A stretch of 26,894 nt of DNA from an uncultured bacterium. Lineage in GTDB: Bacteria; Bacillota; Clostridia; Oscillospirales; Acutalibacteraceae. The notes beneath the pieces were generated by a model. It searched no databases, was not told the origin of the DNA, and was given only the letters and a program-made list of their open reading frames with translations. How positions within the stretch are numbered: the first letter of the stretch is position 1; each line of letters begins with the position of its first letter. This document shows positions 1-7,928 of the stretch, in pieces. The position numbers and the translations under genes were made by a program. The stretch is from positions 1 to 26,894 of the forward strand of contig CAKXIK010000038.1 in the NCBI GenBank assembly GCA_934875675.1. The letters run 5' to 3'.

Positions 1-651
1 CTGTTGGATAACGCCTTTATCCATAACAACAACTGTATCGGACATAGAAAGAGCCTCTTCCTGATCATGTGTAACAAAAACAAATGTAATACCAAGCTGC
101 TGTTGAATTTTCTTCAGTTCCACCTGCATGTCCTTGCGCAGCTTGAGATCCAGTGCGCCAAGCGGCTCGTCCAGCAACAAAACCTTTGGTTCATTTGCCA
201 GTGCCCGCGCAATTGCCACCCGCTGCTGCTGCCCGCCGGAAAGCGAATCCACGCTGCGCTTATCAAAGCCCTTTAAGTTGACAAGCTCCAGCATTTCTTC
301 CGTCTTCTGCTTGATTTGCTCCTTGGAATATTTTTTGATCCGCATTCCGAAAGCAATATTCTCAAATACATTCAAATGAGGAAATAATGCATACTTCTGA
401 AAAATTGTGTTAACCTGACGCTTGTGAGGAGGAATTTCATTCACACGCTTGCCGGAAAACAGAACGTCTCCGCAATTTGGCTGCAAAAATCCGCCAATCA
501 GCCTCAATGTGGTTGTTTTACCGCAGCCTGATGGTCCAAGCAGCGTAACAAATTCGCCATCCCGGATAGTTAAATTCAGATTGTGTAAAATCTGCTCTCC
601 ATCAAATGAAACGTCAATATTTTTTAATTCAATCAAACAGTCATTTCCCAT
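1..651 (-). CDS. potA: PotA-like spermidine/putrescine ABC transporter ATP-binding protein (C-terminus beyond window)
   Basis: This is the ATPase that powers polyamine import, working on the cytoplasmic face of a PotBC permease with the binding protein PotD. The first 217 residues are in the window and the frame is open to the edge. Visible motifs are Walker A GPSGCGKT (about residues 39-46), the Q-loop region with VNTIFQKYALFPHLNVF (about 80-96), signature LSGGQQQR (137-144), Walker B LLLDEP (158-163) and the H-loop VTHDQEEA (193-200). The stretch PPHKRQVNTIFQKYALFPHL is typical of PotA rather than of sulfate or sugar ATPases. The start ATG at 649-651 has only a modest ribosome site (GAGG about 12 nt upstream). 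potB, potC and potD would be expected downstream, outside the window. The C-terminal regulatory domain cannot be judged. The assignment to polyamines rests on family similarity; an iron or thiamine ATPase is less likely. Confidence 0.85.
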   Translation of the reverse strand, partial: MGNDCLIELKNIDVSFDGEQILHNLNLTIRDGEFVTLLGPSGCGKTTTLRLIGGFLQPNCGDVLFSGKRVNEIPPHKRQVNTIFQKYALFPHLNVFENIAFGMRIKKYSKEQIKQKTEEMLELVNLKGFDKRSVDSLSGGQQQRVAIARALANEPKVLLLDEPLGALDLKLRKDMQVELKKIQQQLGITFVFVTHDQEEALSMSDTVVVMDKGVIQQ

Positions 652-710
652 CTTATGACCATTCCTCTCTCTGCAGGATACTCGTTACATTCGCTCTGTT
701 TTTTACAGAA

Positions 711-754
711 TTTTGCCTTCCACACATTGGAAAACTCCAAGCGGGAAGGCAAAA
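711..754 (-). promoter_or_regulatory. Stem-loop in the potA 5' leader
   Basis: Two perfect 11-bp arms (711-721 and 744-754, TTTTGCCTTCC paired with GGAAGGCAAAA) enclose a second small inverted repeat (TTGGA/TCCAA, 727-740). It sits well inside the transcribed leader of potA and is not followed by a T-run, so it does not look like a terminator. A smaller hairpin (TCTGT/ACAGA, about 696-710) follows it. The structure is seen directly; a regulatory role is inference. The 652-954 stretch holds no convincing gene besides this leader, the promoter and a weak terminator. Confidence 0.55.
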
Positions 755-837
755 CTGTATGCACAAATCTGTCAGCGAAAAACCAGAGACATTTTTTGCA
801 CAAAACAGTATTCAATCAACAATAACGCAACATAGTT

Positions 838-866
838 AATATAGGGGGAAAATGCAAAAAAGTCAA
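838..866 (-). promoter_or_regulatory. Sigma-A promoter of potA
   Basis: On the minus strand the sequence reads TTGACT, a 17-bp spacer, then TATATT, an almost ideal housekeeping promoter. Transcription would begin near 830, which gives potA an untranslated leader of about 180 nt. Nothing else on this strand lies between the promoter and potA. Confidence 0.8.
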
Positions 867-887
867 TATATTTTTGAAAATTTCCTC

Positions 888-904
888 AAAAAACCTCGTT
901 TTTT
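888..904 (-). terminator. Weak possible terminator after the alanine symporter gene
   Basis: An A/T-rich inverted repeat (AAAAAAC, loop of 3, GTTTTTT) lies about 50 nt past the symporter stop codon. The stem has only one G-C pair, so this may be chance in an AT-rich stretch. Confidence 0.3.
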
Positions 905-954
905 AGCGGAGAATTTCATTTTTCATAAAAAATCTCTATAATCCTTTGAATTGT

Positions 955-2334
955 TCAATGTTTCTTCGTTTTGCTTCTCCTCGATTCTAACGCAAACCAG
1001 TGATTCGTCTCTTGAACCACAATGGGTGAAAGCACCATAATCGCATACAAATTAGGCAGTGCCATCAATCCGTTAAAAATCTCGCTCAAATTCCAGACAA
1101 GTTCCAGCCTTGCAGCACTACCGGCCACCGCACAGGCCACAAAAATGATTCTGTATAATATGGCATTGTTTTCGCCAACCAGTTTGCAGAAACCACGTTC
1201 TCCATAATACGCCCAGCCAAGCATGGACGCCAGCGCAAACAACACAATCGAAATCGAAATAAAGAAAGAACCCACCGGTCCCAAAATCGTCTCAAATGCA
1301 GCGACCGTGAGTGCTGCACCCGTCTTTCCAGCATCCAATGCACCACTGGACAAAATTGCAAAAGCGGTCACCGTACAAACAACAATGGTATCCACAAATA
1401 CCTCAAAAATCCCCCACATTCCCTGTTCTACTGGTTTCGCATCATCTGCGGCTGCATAAACCATTCCGCTGCTTCCCAAACCTGCCTCATTGGAAAAAAT
1501 TCCACGCGAAAAACCATAGCGCATCGCCGCACGAATTCCGACCCCGGCAGCGCCTCCTGCTATGGCAGAAAAGGAAAAAGCCTGATGAAAAATATCAGTA
1601 ATTACTCTTGGCAGTTGCTCCCCATGTACAATAATGACTGCAAGCCCACCGAGCGTGTAAATAATAGAAAGTGCAGGAATGAGCTTTTCTGTCACTGACG
1701 CAATGCGGCTTAGTCCTCCGAAAACCACAAGTGCCAGGATCACTGCAAGCACAAGACCGGTTATCCACGGCGGAACCGCGCAGGCATCCTGAACCGCATC
1801 GGCAATTGCATTGGCTTGCGTCATGTTTCCCATCCCGAGCGATGCGAAAATACAGCAAACGCCGAACACTGATGCCAACCACTTTTTTCCGACACCGTCC
1901 TCCATGTATTCCATTGCTCCGCCGACCCAGCGCCCTTTCGAATCTTTCTTGCGAAAACGCACCGCGAGCAAGGTTTCTGCATATTTGGTCATCATGCCAA
2001 ACAAAGCAGAAAACCACATCCAAAAAACCGCTCCTGCACCGCCCATGGTCAGCGCGGTTGCAACGCCTACGATATTTCCGGTTCCCATGGTTCCGGCTAA
2101 TGCAGCGGAGAGTGCCTGAAATTTAGTAATTCCCCCGGTACTTTTTTCTTTTTTCTCATGCCAAAGCGTCCCTACGGTACAACGCATGCATTTTCCAAAG
2201 TGAAAAAACTGTATGCCCTTTGCTTTTGCAGTAAACCACACCCCGACAAACAACATTACCGCAACCATTCCCGGTCCCCAGATTGCTCCGCTTACTCTTT
2301 GCACAATCTCTTCCAAGGTGCGGTACCATTCCAT
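955..2334 (-). CDS. Sodium:alanine symporter family (AGCS) amino-acid transporter
   Basis: This integral membrane protein of 459 residues imports alanine or glycine with sodium ions. The family signature is clear: ALAGTMGTGNIVGVATAL, followed by GGAGAVFWMWFSALFGMMTKYAE, lies in the first third. Later segments include GYFSRGIFSNEAGLGSS-like sequence (here MRYGFSRGIFSNEAGLGSSG) typical of AGCS carriers. About ten hydrophobic helices are visible and the length is normal for the family. I chose ATG 2332-2334 (MEWYRTLEEIV) over an upstream in-frame start 30 residues earlier, because GGGGAG lies about 7 nt ahead of it and family N-termini begin there. It is a single-gene unit between terminators. 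Substrate (alanine, glycine or D-alanine) cannot be fixed from sequence. Confidence 0.93.
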   Translation of the reverse strand: MEWYRTLEEIVQRVSGAIWGPGMVAVMLFVGVWFTAKAKGIQFFHFGKCMRCTVGTLWHEKKEKSTGGITKFQALSAALAGTMGTGNIVGVATALTMGGAGAVFWMWFSALFGMMTKYAETLLAVRFRKKDSKGRWVGGAMEYMEDGVGKKWLASVFGVCCIFASLGMGNMTQANAIADAVQDACAVPPWITGLVLAVILALVVFGGLSRIASVTEKLIPALSIIYTLGGLAVIIVHGEQLPRVITDIFHQAFSFSAIAGGAAGVGIRAAMRYGFSRGIFSNEAGLGSSGMVYAAADDAKPVEQGMWGIFEVFVDTIVVCTVTAFAILSSGALDAGKTGAALTVAAFETILGPVGSFFISISIVLFALASMLGWAYYGERGFCKLVGENNAILYRIIFVACAVAGSAARLELVWNLSEIFNGLMALPNLYAIMVLSPIVVQETNHWFALESRRSKTKKH

Positions 2335-2404
2335 TGCACTTCTCCCCTTTCTCCCAAAGCATATGAAGCGCAAAGAAATCCTATCACTAAAAAAAATAAA
2401 CTCC

Positions 2405-2420
2405 GTAAACTTTAGTTTAC
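2405..2420. promoter_or_regulatory. Palindrome upstream of the symporter gene, candidate operator
   Basis: Perfect 7-bp arms GTAAACT and AGTTTAC are separated by two bases. The site is about 70-85 bp ahead of the symporter start, in the only space available for its promoter. No clear sigma-A promoter can be aligned here, so the role as operator is inference. Confidence 0.35.
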
Positions 2421-2475
2421 ACAAAACAGGTCACCTACCCCCTAAAGAAGGGAAAAGATGACCTGTTATTGTTTT
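2421..2475. terminator. Bidirectional intrinsic terminator downstream of the RND exporter gene
   Basis: Perfect 9-bp arms AACAGGTCA (2425-2433) and TGACCTGTT (2459-2467) surround a loop with further CCC/GGG pairing. On the minus strand the stem runs into TTTTGTGT and would end the RND transcript. On the plus strand it runs into TATTGTTTTT. It also separates the RND unit from the symporter promoter. Confidence 0.8.
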
Positions 2476-2501
2476 TCATGATCATGCAGTTGTTTCAACC
2501 G

Positions 2502-5500
2502 TTATTCTATTGACTGCGGTAATTTGTCTAACTTCACTTCCTTCAAAGGACGGCGCTGAAAAACATCATAAAGCGCAGGCACAACAAACAAAGTGAGTAA
2601 CGTAGCATACGTTAAACCGCCAATAATCACGACTGCCATCGGCTGAAGCATATCTGTACCTTCGCCGATTCCGAGCGCCATGGTAACAAGACCGAGGATG
2701 GTTGTCATGGCTGTCATCAAAATGGGACGAATGCGTTGTTTTCCTGCTGTGACAAGTGCTTGACGGCGTCCCATTCCGGCCAGTCTCAGTTGGTTTGCAC
2801 GGTCAACAAAAACAATACCATTATTGACTACGACGCCGGTAAGCACAAGGAAGCCGAGAATGGAAATAACACTAAGATCAAAACCACCCGCCCACAGCAA
2901 CAACAAGCCACCTGTAAACGCAAGAGGAACGGTAAACAACACAATGAACGGAGACCGGAACGACTGGAATTGCGCTACCATAATCAAATACACCAGAACA
3001 ATTGCCAAGAGCACCATCCAGACAAGATCGCCCAAAGCACTGTTAATGGTTTCATTTTCCCCGCCAAACTCGATGGAATAACCGTCCGGCAACTGGTAAT
3101 CCGTGAGCTTTTGTTCAATCTCGCGGCTGACAAGTCCAACGTTATGATTCTCATCTACTTCAGCAGACACCGTAATATAACGCTTGGAATCTTCGCGGTT
3201 AATCTGACTTGCACCCGATTCCTCGGTAACTGCAGCGATCTCACTGAGTTTGATGGAAGTTTGAGAACCATTCTTTGTTCCACTCAATTCGAAATCACAC
3301 AGATTTTCCTTTGTCACCGCCTGATCTGCATCTTTTCTTACCAAAACGGAAATAGAATCGTTCTCTTCTTCCACGGTTGTTGCCGTTGTTTCTGTTTTTA
3401 AAGCCTGCGCAATGGACTGGTAAACCTGAGCAACTGTCAAACCATATTGCATAGCCTTGTTTTTATCTACTACAATATGCAATTGCTTGCCTTCCTCTTC
3501 ATTACCCGCTGTCACATTGCAGGCACCATCTACATTCTGAACGATTTCACCCACTTCATTGGCTATTGTTTGTAATTTGATTAAATCGTCTCCAATAATA
3601 TTAAGCTGTACACCCGAACCACCCAACGAGCTCATTGCCATCGTGGAGCCTTGAACCGATATCTCGCAGTCAAGATCAGCTGTTGCGTCTGAAATCTCCT
3701 GAGAAATATTCTGACTGCTTGCCGAACGATTTTCTGAAAGAATGACATAAAGCGAGCCGGAACCGGAACTCAGCATGGCACCGACTGTTTCAACTCCGTC
3801 AATTTTCTGTGTGCGCGACGAAATTTCATCTAACAATTTGGTTGTTTCTTCCGTAGTACTGTTCTTGGGCGGTGTCACTGTGACGGAAAGCTGACTGCTG
3901 TCTGATTCCGGAATAAACGCAGTGCCCATTTGCGTGGCACCCCATACACTCAATGCCATCAGAAGCAGTGCTGCCGTCAACACAATGCTTTTTCTTCTGA
4001 GCGAACGCTCCAGCAATCTGCCATATGCATCCGCAATACGATCGAACCATGTCTTCTTTTCTTGCAGCGGCTGCCGCAAGACGCGTGAAGAAACTGCGGG
4101 AACAAGCGTCATTGCGACCAACAGACTTGCCAGCAGTGAATAAGCAATGGTGAGCCCCATATCCGTAAATAGTTCTCGTGAAATACCCTGAACGAATACA
4201 ATCGGTAAAAAAACGCAAATGGTGGTCAGCGTGGAAGCGGCAATTGCCCCTCCCACTTCTTTTGTTCCTTGTACTGCAGACTGCACAGATGAAACTCCCT
4301 GGGCACGAAGGCGATAGATATTCTCAATCACAACGATGCTGTTGTCTACAAGCATTCCAACGCCAAGTGCAAGCCCTGCCAACGAAATAATGTTAAGGGT
4401 AACTCCGGAAAAATACATTAACACAACTGCAAGCGCCAAACTGATTGGAATACTCACGGCAACAATCATGGTTGGTTTTATGCTGCGCAAAAACAAAAAC
4501 AGAATTAAAATTGCAAGCAACCCGCCCAGCAGTAGATTCTCAATTACAGAACGCACAACAATATCAATATAAACGCCCTGATCGTTGAGAATTGTAACAT
4601 GTAGTCCTTCATTTGCTTCTTCAATATCCTGAATTTGATTACGGATACGATCCGAAACCTCCGCAGTGGATGCAGTACTTTGCTTCTGAATGGTAAACAG
4701 GATGCCGTTATTTCCATTTACCTTAGCGTACACTTCACCTGCATTATCTTCGTAGGAAATATTTGCAACATCTGCAATCGTGATTTTCTCTAACCCCTCC
4801 AGCTGAGTGGACATCAATGTGAGGGATCCGACCTCATCGGCATTGGAAAAGGCATCCCCGACCTTGACCGTCATCTGCCCGTTTTCAGAATTCAACGTTC
4901 CGGCAGGCATCGAAAAATTCTCTGCCAAAAGTAAAGAGGAAAGCTTTGATTGGTCAAGCATTCCGTCCAAATTTACACTTTGCAATGCGGTTTTACTGGC
5001 GGAATCAAACTGTTGCTGAGCTTTCTCCAACGCGGCTTCCTGTTCTTTCAGCTGCTGATCCGCCTGGGCAAGCTGTGTGTTTAGAAGCGTTTTTCCCGCT
5101 TGAATCTGCGCATCTGCTGCTTGCAATTGCTCCATCTGTGCGCGGTATTTGTCCAGTGCAGATTTTGCTTCTGCAACAGCCTGTTCTGTTTGCTGCAAAG
5201 TTTTTCGCAACGCATCCAATGTTTCTTGTTGTGCCGTGTCTGGAATTTCCGATTCTGCAATCTGTTTTTCCAGCGATTCCACTTGTGCCTGCTGCTCATA
5301 TTGCTTGATTACCAGTTGCTGATACAGTGTTTCCGCCGGGTCAAGAAGGCTGCTTAGTGCCGTTTGTGTCGTCGCAAGCTGCGCCGATTTCTCTGTGAGC
5401 TCCTGCGTTTGTGTTGATTTTTGTACCTCAAACTCCAAGCGAGCTTCTTGCAGTGCTTTTTTTCCTTCCGTAAGCTTCGTTTGCTGCTCTGCTAAGGATG

Positions 5501-6113
5501 CGTCCACGGCGGAAAGCATCTTTTGATTCAATGCATTAATTTTTTCCTGACTCAAGGTCAAAACCAGACGTTTTTCATACAATCCGCTCGCACTGACAGT
5601 TGCAACACCATTCACTTTTTCCAGAGAGGGAACGACCGTTTCCTTAACCTTTTGCGAAACCTCTTCTGCTGAAACATCGCCCATATCCACACTTGCAACC
5701 ATAACCGGCAGCATATCGGGATTAATTTTCATCATAACGGGCGTACCGACGGTATCGTCAAATTCTGCTTCCACCTGACTAAGCTTGTTATTCATATCAA
5801 TCATGGCGGTATCCATGTTGGTTCCATAACTGAATTGGAAAATCACCATGCTATAATTTTCGCGTGAAATACTGGTTACCTTTTCTACTCCGCCCGTTGC
5901 GGAAAGCGTTCCTTCAATCGGTTTCGTAACCGATATTTCCACTTTTTCCGGCGAGGCACCCGGGCTTGTTGTAACAACTGCAATATACGGCAGATCAATG
6001 CTCGGCAATAAATCCGTCGGCATTTTTGTAAATGAGATAACCGCCAGCATCAATATAATCATGACGGAAACAAAAACGGTCAACGGCTTTTTTACACTGA
6101 ATTTAGCAAACAC
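2502..6113 (-). CDS. RND-family (HAE1-like) exporter with a large coiled-coil insertion
   Basis: This 1203-residue inner-membrane pump belongs to the AcrB/SwrC superfamily. An N-terminal helix (about 11-30) precedes a first porter half, a first six-helix bundle (about 520-680), a second helix near 710, a second porter half and a final bundle (about 1028-1190). The helix-4 motif is GMLVDNSIVVIEN (D590-N591) where AcrB has two aspartates, and helix 10 has VVVNNGIVFVD (N1097-N1098) where AcrB has lysine; D-N in helix 4 is also known in Gram-positive SwrC-like pumps. Residues about 186-375 are a long, Gln/Glu/Ala-rich coiled coil inserted in the first porter half, making the protein roughly 150-180 residues longer than usual. 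The start is GTG (6111-6113) behind GGGGAGG. There is no adaptor or outer-membrane channel gene beside it. Substrate unknown; drugs, lipids or surfactants are possible. Confidence 0.92.
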   Translation of the reverse strand: MFAKFSVKKPLTVFVSVMIILMLAVISFTKMPTDLLPSIDLPYIAVVTTSPGASPEKVEISVTKPIEGTLSATGGVEKVTSISRENYSMVIFQFSYGTNMDTAMIDMNNKLSQVEAEFDDTVGTPVMMKINPDMLPVMVASVDMGDVSAEEVSQKVKETVVPSLEKVNGVATVSASGLYEKRLVLTLSQEKINALNQKMLSAVDASLAEQQTKLTEGKKALQEARLEFEVQKSTQTQELTEKSAQLATTQTALSSLLDPAETLYQQLVIKQYEQQAQVESLEKQIAESEIPDTAQQETLDALRKTLQQTEQAVAEAKSALDKYRAQMEQLQAADAQIQAGKTLLNTQLAQADQQLKEQEAALEKAQQQFDSASKTALQSVNLDGMLDQSKLSSLLLAENFSMPAGTLNSENGQMTVKVGDAFSNADEVGSLTLMSTQLEGLEKITIADVANISYEDNAGEVYAKVNGNNGILFTIQKQSTASTAEVSDRIRNQIQDIEEANEGLHVTILNDQGVYIDIVVRSVIENLLLGGLLAILILFLFLRSIKPTMIVAVSIPISLALAVVLMYFSGVTLNIISLAGLALGVGMLVDNSIVVIENIYRLRAQGVSSVQSAVQGTKEVGGAIAASTLTTICVFLPIVFVQGISRELFTDMGLTIAYSLLASLLVAMTLVPAVSSRVLRQPLQEKKTWFDRIADAYGRLLERSLRRKSIVLTAALLLMALSVWGATQMGTAFIPESDSSQLSVTVTPPKNSTTEETTKLLDEISSRTQKIDGVETVGAMLSSGSGSLYVILSENRSASSQNISQEISDATADLDCEISVQGSTMAMSSLGGSGVQLNIIGDDLIKLQTIANEVGEIVQNVDGACNVTAGNEEEGKQLHIVVDKNKAMQYGLTVAQVYQSIAQALKTETTATTVEEENDSISVLVRKDADQAVTKENLCDFELSGTKNGSQTSIKLSEIAAVTEESGASQINREDSKRYITVSAEVDENHNVGLVSREIEQKLTDYQLPDGYSIEFGGENETINSALGDLVWMVLLAIVLVYLIMVAQFQSFRSPFIVLFTVPLAFTGGLLLLWAGGFDLSVISILGFLVLTGVVVNNGIVFVDRANQLRLAGMGRRQALVTAGKQRIRPILMTAMTTILGLVTMALGIGEGTDMLQPMAVVIIGGLTYATLLTLFVVPALYDVFQRRPLKEVKLDKLPQSIE

Positions 6114-6140
6114 GGTGGTTCCTCCCCGTTCTCAGAGCGT

Positions 6141-6169
6141 ATAATATAATTTTTGAGTTTATCACATAA
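6141..6169 (-). promoter_or_regulatory. Possible promoter of the RND exporter gene
   Basis: On the minus strand TTATGT and TATTAT are spaced by 17 bp, ending about 28 nt before the GTG start. The -35 box is poor but the -10 region is rich in overlapping TATA-type hexamers. Confidence 0.4.
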
Positions 6170-6210
6170 ATAAAACAGGGTTGCTCTAATTTCGTAAATT
6201 TTCCATGAAC

Positions 6211-6240
6211 AAAAAAGAGGCAGCATGCGCTGCCTTAAAA
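6211..6240 (-). terminator. Intrinsic terminator of the Gfo/Idh oxidoreductase gene
   Basis: Minus-strand stem GGCAGC, 4-nt loop, GCTGCC (6219-6234) is followed by TC and six T residues (complement of the A-run 6211-6216). It lies just after the oxidoreductase stop and before the RND promoter, so the two genes are separate transcripts. Confidence 0.85.
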
Positions 6241-6242
6241 TG

Positions 6243-7268
6243 CTATTTTTCCGAAAGACAAATAACTCTGTTTTCCCGAATCGCACAATCCCCCGCAAAT
6301 GCAATCCGCATTGCCTTTGTCGCATCTTCCAGCGTGGGATCAGCCGGAACATTATCTTCAATCATACGTATTAAGTGAGCAACCTGTCCCCACATATTTT
6401 TATACACACTGGGGTTATTGATGATCTGGTATCTACCGGTTTCCCCGTCATAATATTCAATCAGATCGCCTTCTTCCCGGTCAAAATAGCGCTCCGATTG
6501 AAGCGTGAACCGGATTCTTCCCTTAGTGCCCACAAATTCCTTAAGGTTTTGAAATGCAATCGTGCGTGCCCAACCGGCCTCATAATACGCAACCGCACCG
6601 CCGCTCATACGCATGGTAAGCATACCATAATCAACATGCGGTGCATCTTCATCCACGCTAATCCTGCTGCCCACTCCCGAAATGTATTCCACTTCCTGTC
6701 CTGTAAACCAGCGGGCAACATCAATATAATGCACTCCGCAGTCCACAACGGGCGAACAATCCTTTAGGAGTGCCTGCAAACGATGCTGCCCCATGTGATG
6801 GTGATTTTGCACCATCCGCAACACGCGCGGTTCTCCGATCATTCCTTCCGAAATCATGTCGTGTAAACGACGATATGAATCATTATGCCGCAAAACATGT
6901 GCAATCAGTACCTTTGTTTTGGCCGTACGCACCGCTGCAAGGAAGTCATCCAGTTCCTTCTCCTTCGCTACCATTGGTTTTTCACACAACACATGCTTAC
7001 CTGCATCCAAACAGTCTTTCAAAATCGTTAGGTGTGTCTGTGCATACGTTGCAATAATGACTATGTCCACATCGTTTCTTGAGATCAACTCGTGATAATC
7101 TGTTGACCAACAGTCGGCACCAAAACGGCGTGCAGCAGCTGCAGCTGCACCTGGGTCTACGTCTGCCGTTCCAATTAATCGCACTTGATCACGAAAGGAA
7201 ATATCCTCCAAATAGGATTTGCCAATGTATCCGCATCCTATCAAAACAATTCCATGCTGTTTTCGCAT
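6243..7268 (-). CDS. Gfo/Idh/MocA-family NAD(P)-dependent oxidoreductase
   Basis: A cytoplasmic 341-residue dehydrogenase acting on sugars, inositols or related polyols. The N-terminal Rossmann domain begins IVLIGCGYIGKSY (about residues 7-19), a GxGxxG-type nucleotide site. The catalytic-lysine motif CEKPM follows near residue 94-98. The C-terminal alpha/beta domain carries DCGVHYIDVARWF with the aspartate and histidine used for substrate binding in this family. The length is normal. The start ATG 7266-7268 has AGGGGA about 10 nt upstream. It has its own promoter and terminator, and no sugar transporter or aldolase lies next to it, so the substrate cannot be inferred. Sequence gives the family with confidence, not the reaction. 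Confidence 0.92.
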   Translation of the reverse strand: MRKQHGIVLIGCGYIGKSYLEDISFRDQVRLIGTADVDPGAAAAAARRFGADCWSTDYHELISRNDVDIVIIATYAQTHLTILKDCLDAGKHVLCEKPMVAKEKELDDFLAAVRTAKTKVLIAHVLRHNDSYRRLHDMISEGMIGEPRVLRMVQNHHHMGQHRLQALLKDCSPVVDCGVHYIDVARWFTGQEVEYISGVGSRISVDEDAPHVDYGMLTMRMSGGAVAYYEAGWARTIAFQNLKEFVGTKGRIRFTLQSERYFDREEGDLIEYYDGETGRYQIINNPSVYKNMWGQVAHLIRMIEDNVPADPTLEDATKAMRIAFAGDCAIRENRVICLSEK

Positions 7269-7323
7269 ACCTTATGCTTCCCCTTTATGTTGCAATACCT
7301 GTTCTTTTCTACATTCTTTGTGT

Positions 7324-7352
7324 ATTGTAACCCAAAGAGTGCAAAAATGCAA
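7324..7352 (-). promoter_or_regulatory. Sigma-A promoter of the Gfo/Idh oxidoreductase gene
   Basis: Minus-strand TTGCAT, 17-bp spacer, TACAAT. Transcription would start near 7317, about 48 nt before the ATG. Confidence 0.7.
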
Positions 7353-7454
7353 GATTCTGTGACATCTGGTTTCTATTATCGATTACTGTTTACCTTTTTC
7401 TTACTTTTTAAGCATGCACGTAAACTTTTTTGGTATATATTTTTATTTTTTTCC

Positions 7455-7463
7455 TGTTATAAT
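7455..7463 (+). promoter_or_regulatory. Extended -10 promoter of the 98-residue protein gene
   Basis: TGTTATAAT matches the extended -10 pattern TGnTATAAT exactly. No good -35 box is found at the right distance, which is common for extended -10 promoters. The start codon is about 50 nt downstream. Confidence 0.6.
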
Positions 7464-7515
7464 TAAATTAACGAAAGCAGATAAGCTTTCATAATTATGA
7501 GGAGGACGAACAAAT

Positions 7516-7812
7516 ATGGAAAAGGTCGTAAAAAAGGAAAACGAAAGTGCAATGATTGCTTTGAATGACTTCCAGTTGAAGTACAGCTTACTGTGCAGCA
7601 AAAATGGTCTGTATGGCATTTCGTGCAGCTGCAAAAAGTGCGGAAGAGTTCTTTCACATTACACAAATACCCATCTTTTTTCAACCAAAGCAGCCGCAGA
7701 ACGTGCGTTTCGTTTATTGGTTGAAAACGCTGTGTTCCCCGTACATATTCCCGATATCCTTTCTGATCTTTTCGCTGAACAAGATGCAGCGTCCGTTTTG
7801 GCTATTGCTTAA
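7516..7812 (+). CDS. Small cysteine-containing protein of unknown function (98 aa)
   Basis: A real gene by its context: AGGAGG sits about 11 nt before the ATG, an extended -10 promoter precedes it and a strong stem-loop follows. The protein has no signal peptide or membrane segment, so it should be cytoplasmic. Residues 20-34 look like a beta strand pair (LKYSLLCSKNGLYGI), followed by a CSCKKCGR cluster (Cys37, Cys39, Cys42, with Cys27 nearby), then a helix-rich half ending PVHIPDILSDLFAEQ. The strand-turn layout and the P-x-H-x-x-D-x-x-x-D-x-F-like C-terminus recall small clostridial proteins of the DUF6514 type, but I cannot confirm this. The cysteines could bind a metal; that is inference. 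No function is proposed. Confidence 0.75.
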   Translation: MEKVVKKENESAMIALNDFQLKYSLLCSKNGLYGISCSCKKCGRVLSHYTNTHLFSTKAAAERAFRLLVENAVFPVHIPDILSDLFAEQDAASVLAIA

Positions 7813-7831
7813 TCGTTGCTGGTAATCATAT

Positions 7832-7923
7832 AAAAAACACGGCTCGATTCAGCCTGAAGTGAACCCAACCACCGATGAGATCTTCTTGTCGTCTGTGGGT
7901 TCAGTTCAGCAGAATCGAGCCGT
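7832..7923. terminator. Long nested inverted repeat acting as shared terminator (98-aa gene / pcrA)
   Basis: Perfect 12-bp outer arms (7839-7850 and 7912-7923, ACGGCTCGATTC/GAATCGAGCCGT) enclose perfect 8-bp inner arms (TGAACCCA 7860-7867, TGGGTTCA 7896-7903) and a 28-nt central loop. On the minus strand the stem is followed by G and TTTTTT, which suits termination of pcrA. On the plus strand TATTTCTTACTTCTTTTT follows. At 85 nt it is much longer than the other terminators in the window. Confidence 0.7.
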
Positions 7924-7928
7924 ATTTC

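Noticed and set aside
633..815. 60-residue open frame in the potA leader, ending just inside potA
   Set aside because: It starts with TTG, has no ribosome site and no recognisable protein sequence. It crosses the leader stem-loop. A leader peptide cannot be fully excluded.
2736..3401. 221-residue open frame opposite the RND gene
   Set aside because: It lies wholly antisense to conserved RND sequence, is Cys/His/Asn rich without domains and has no ribosome site.
6138..6152. The 15-mer GCGTATAATATAATT occurs here and again at about 12336-12350
   Set aside because: Both copies are AT-rich -10-like sequence near start sites in opposite senses; a shared operator is possible but promoter composition explains it as well.
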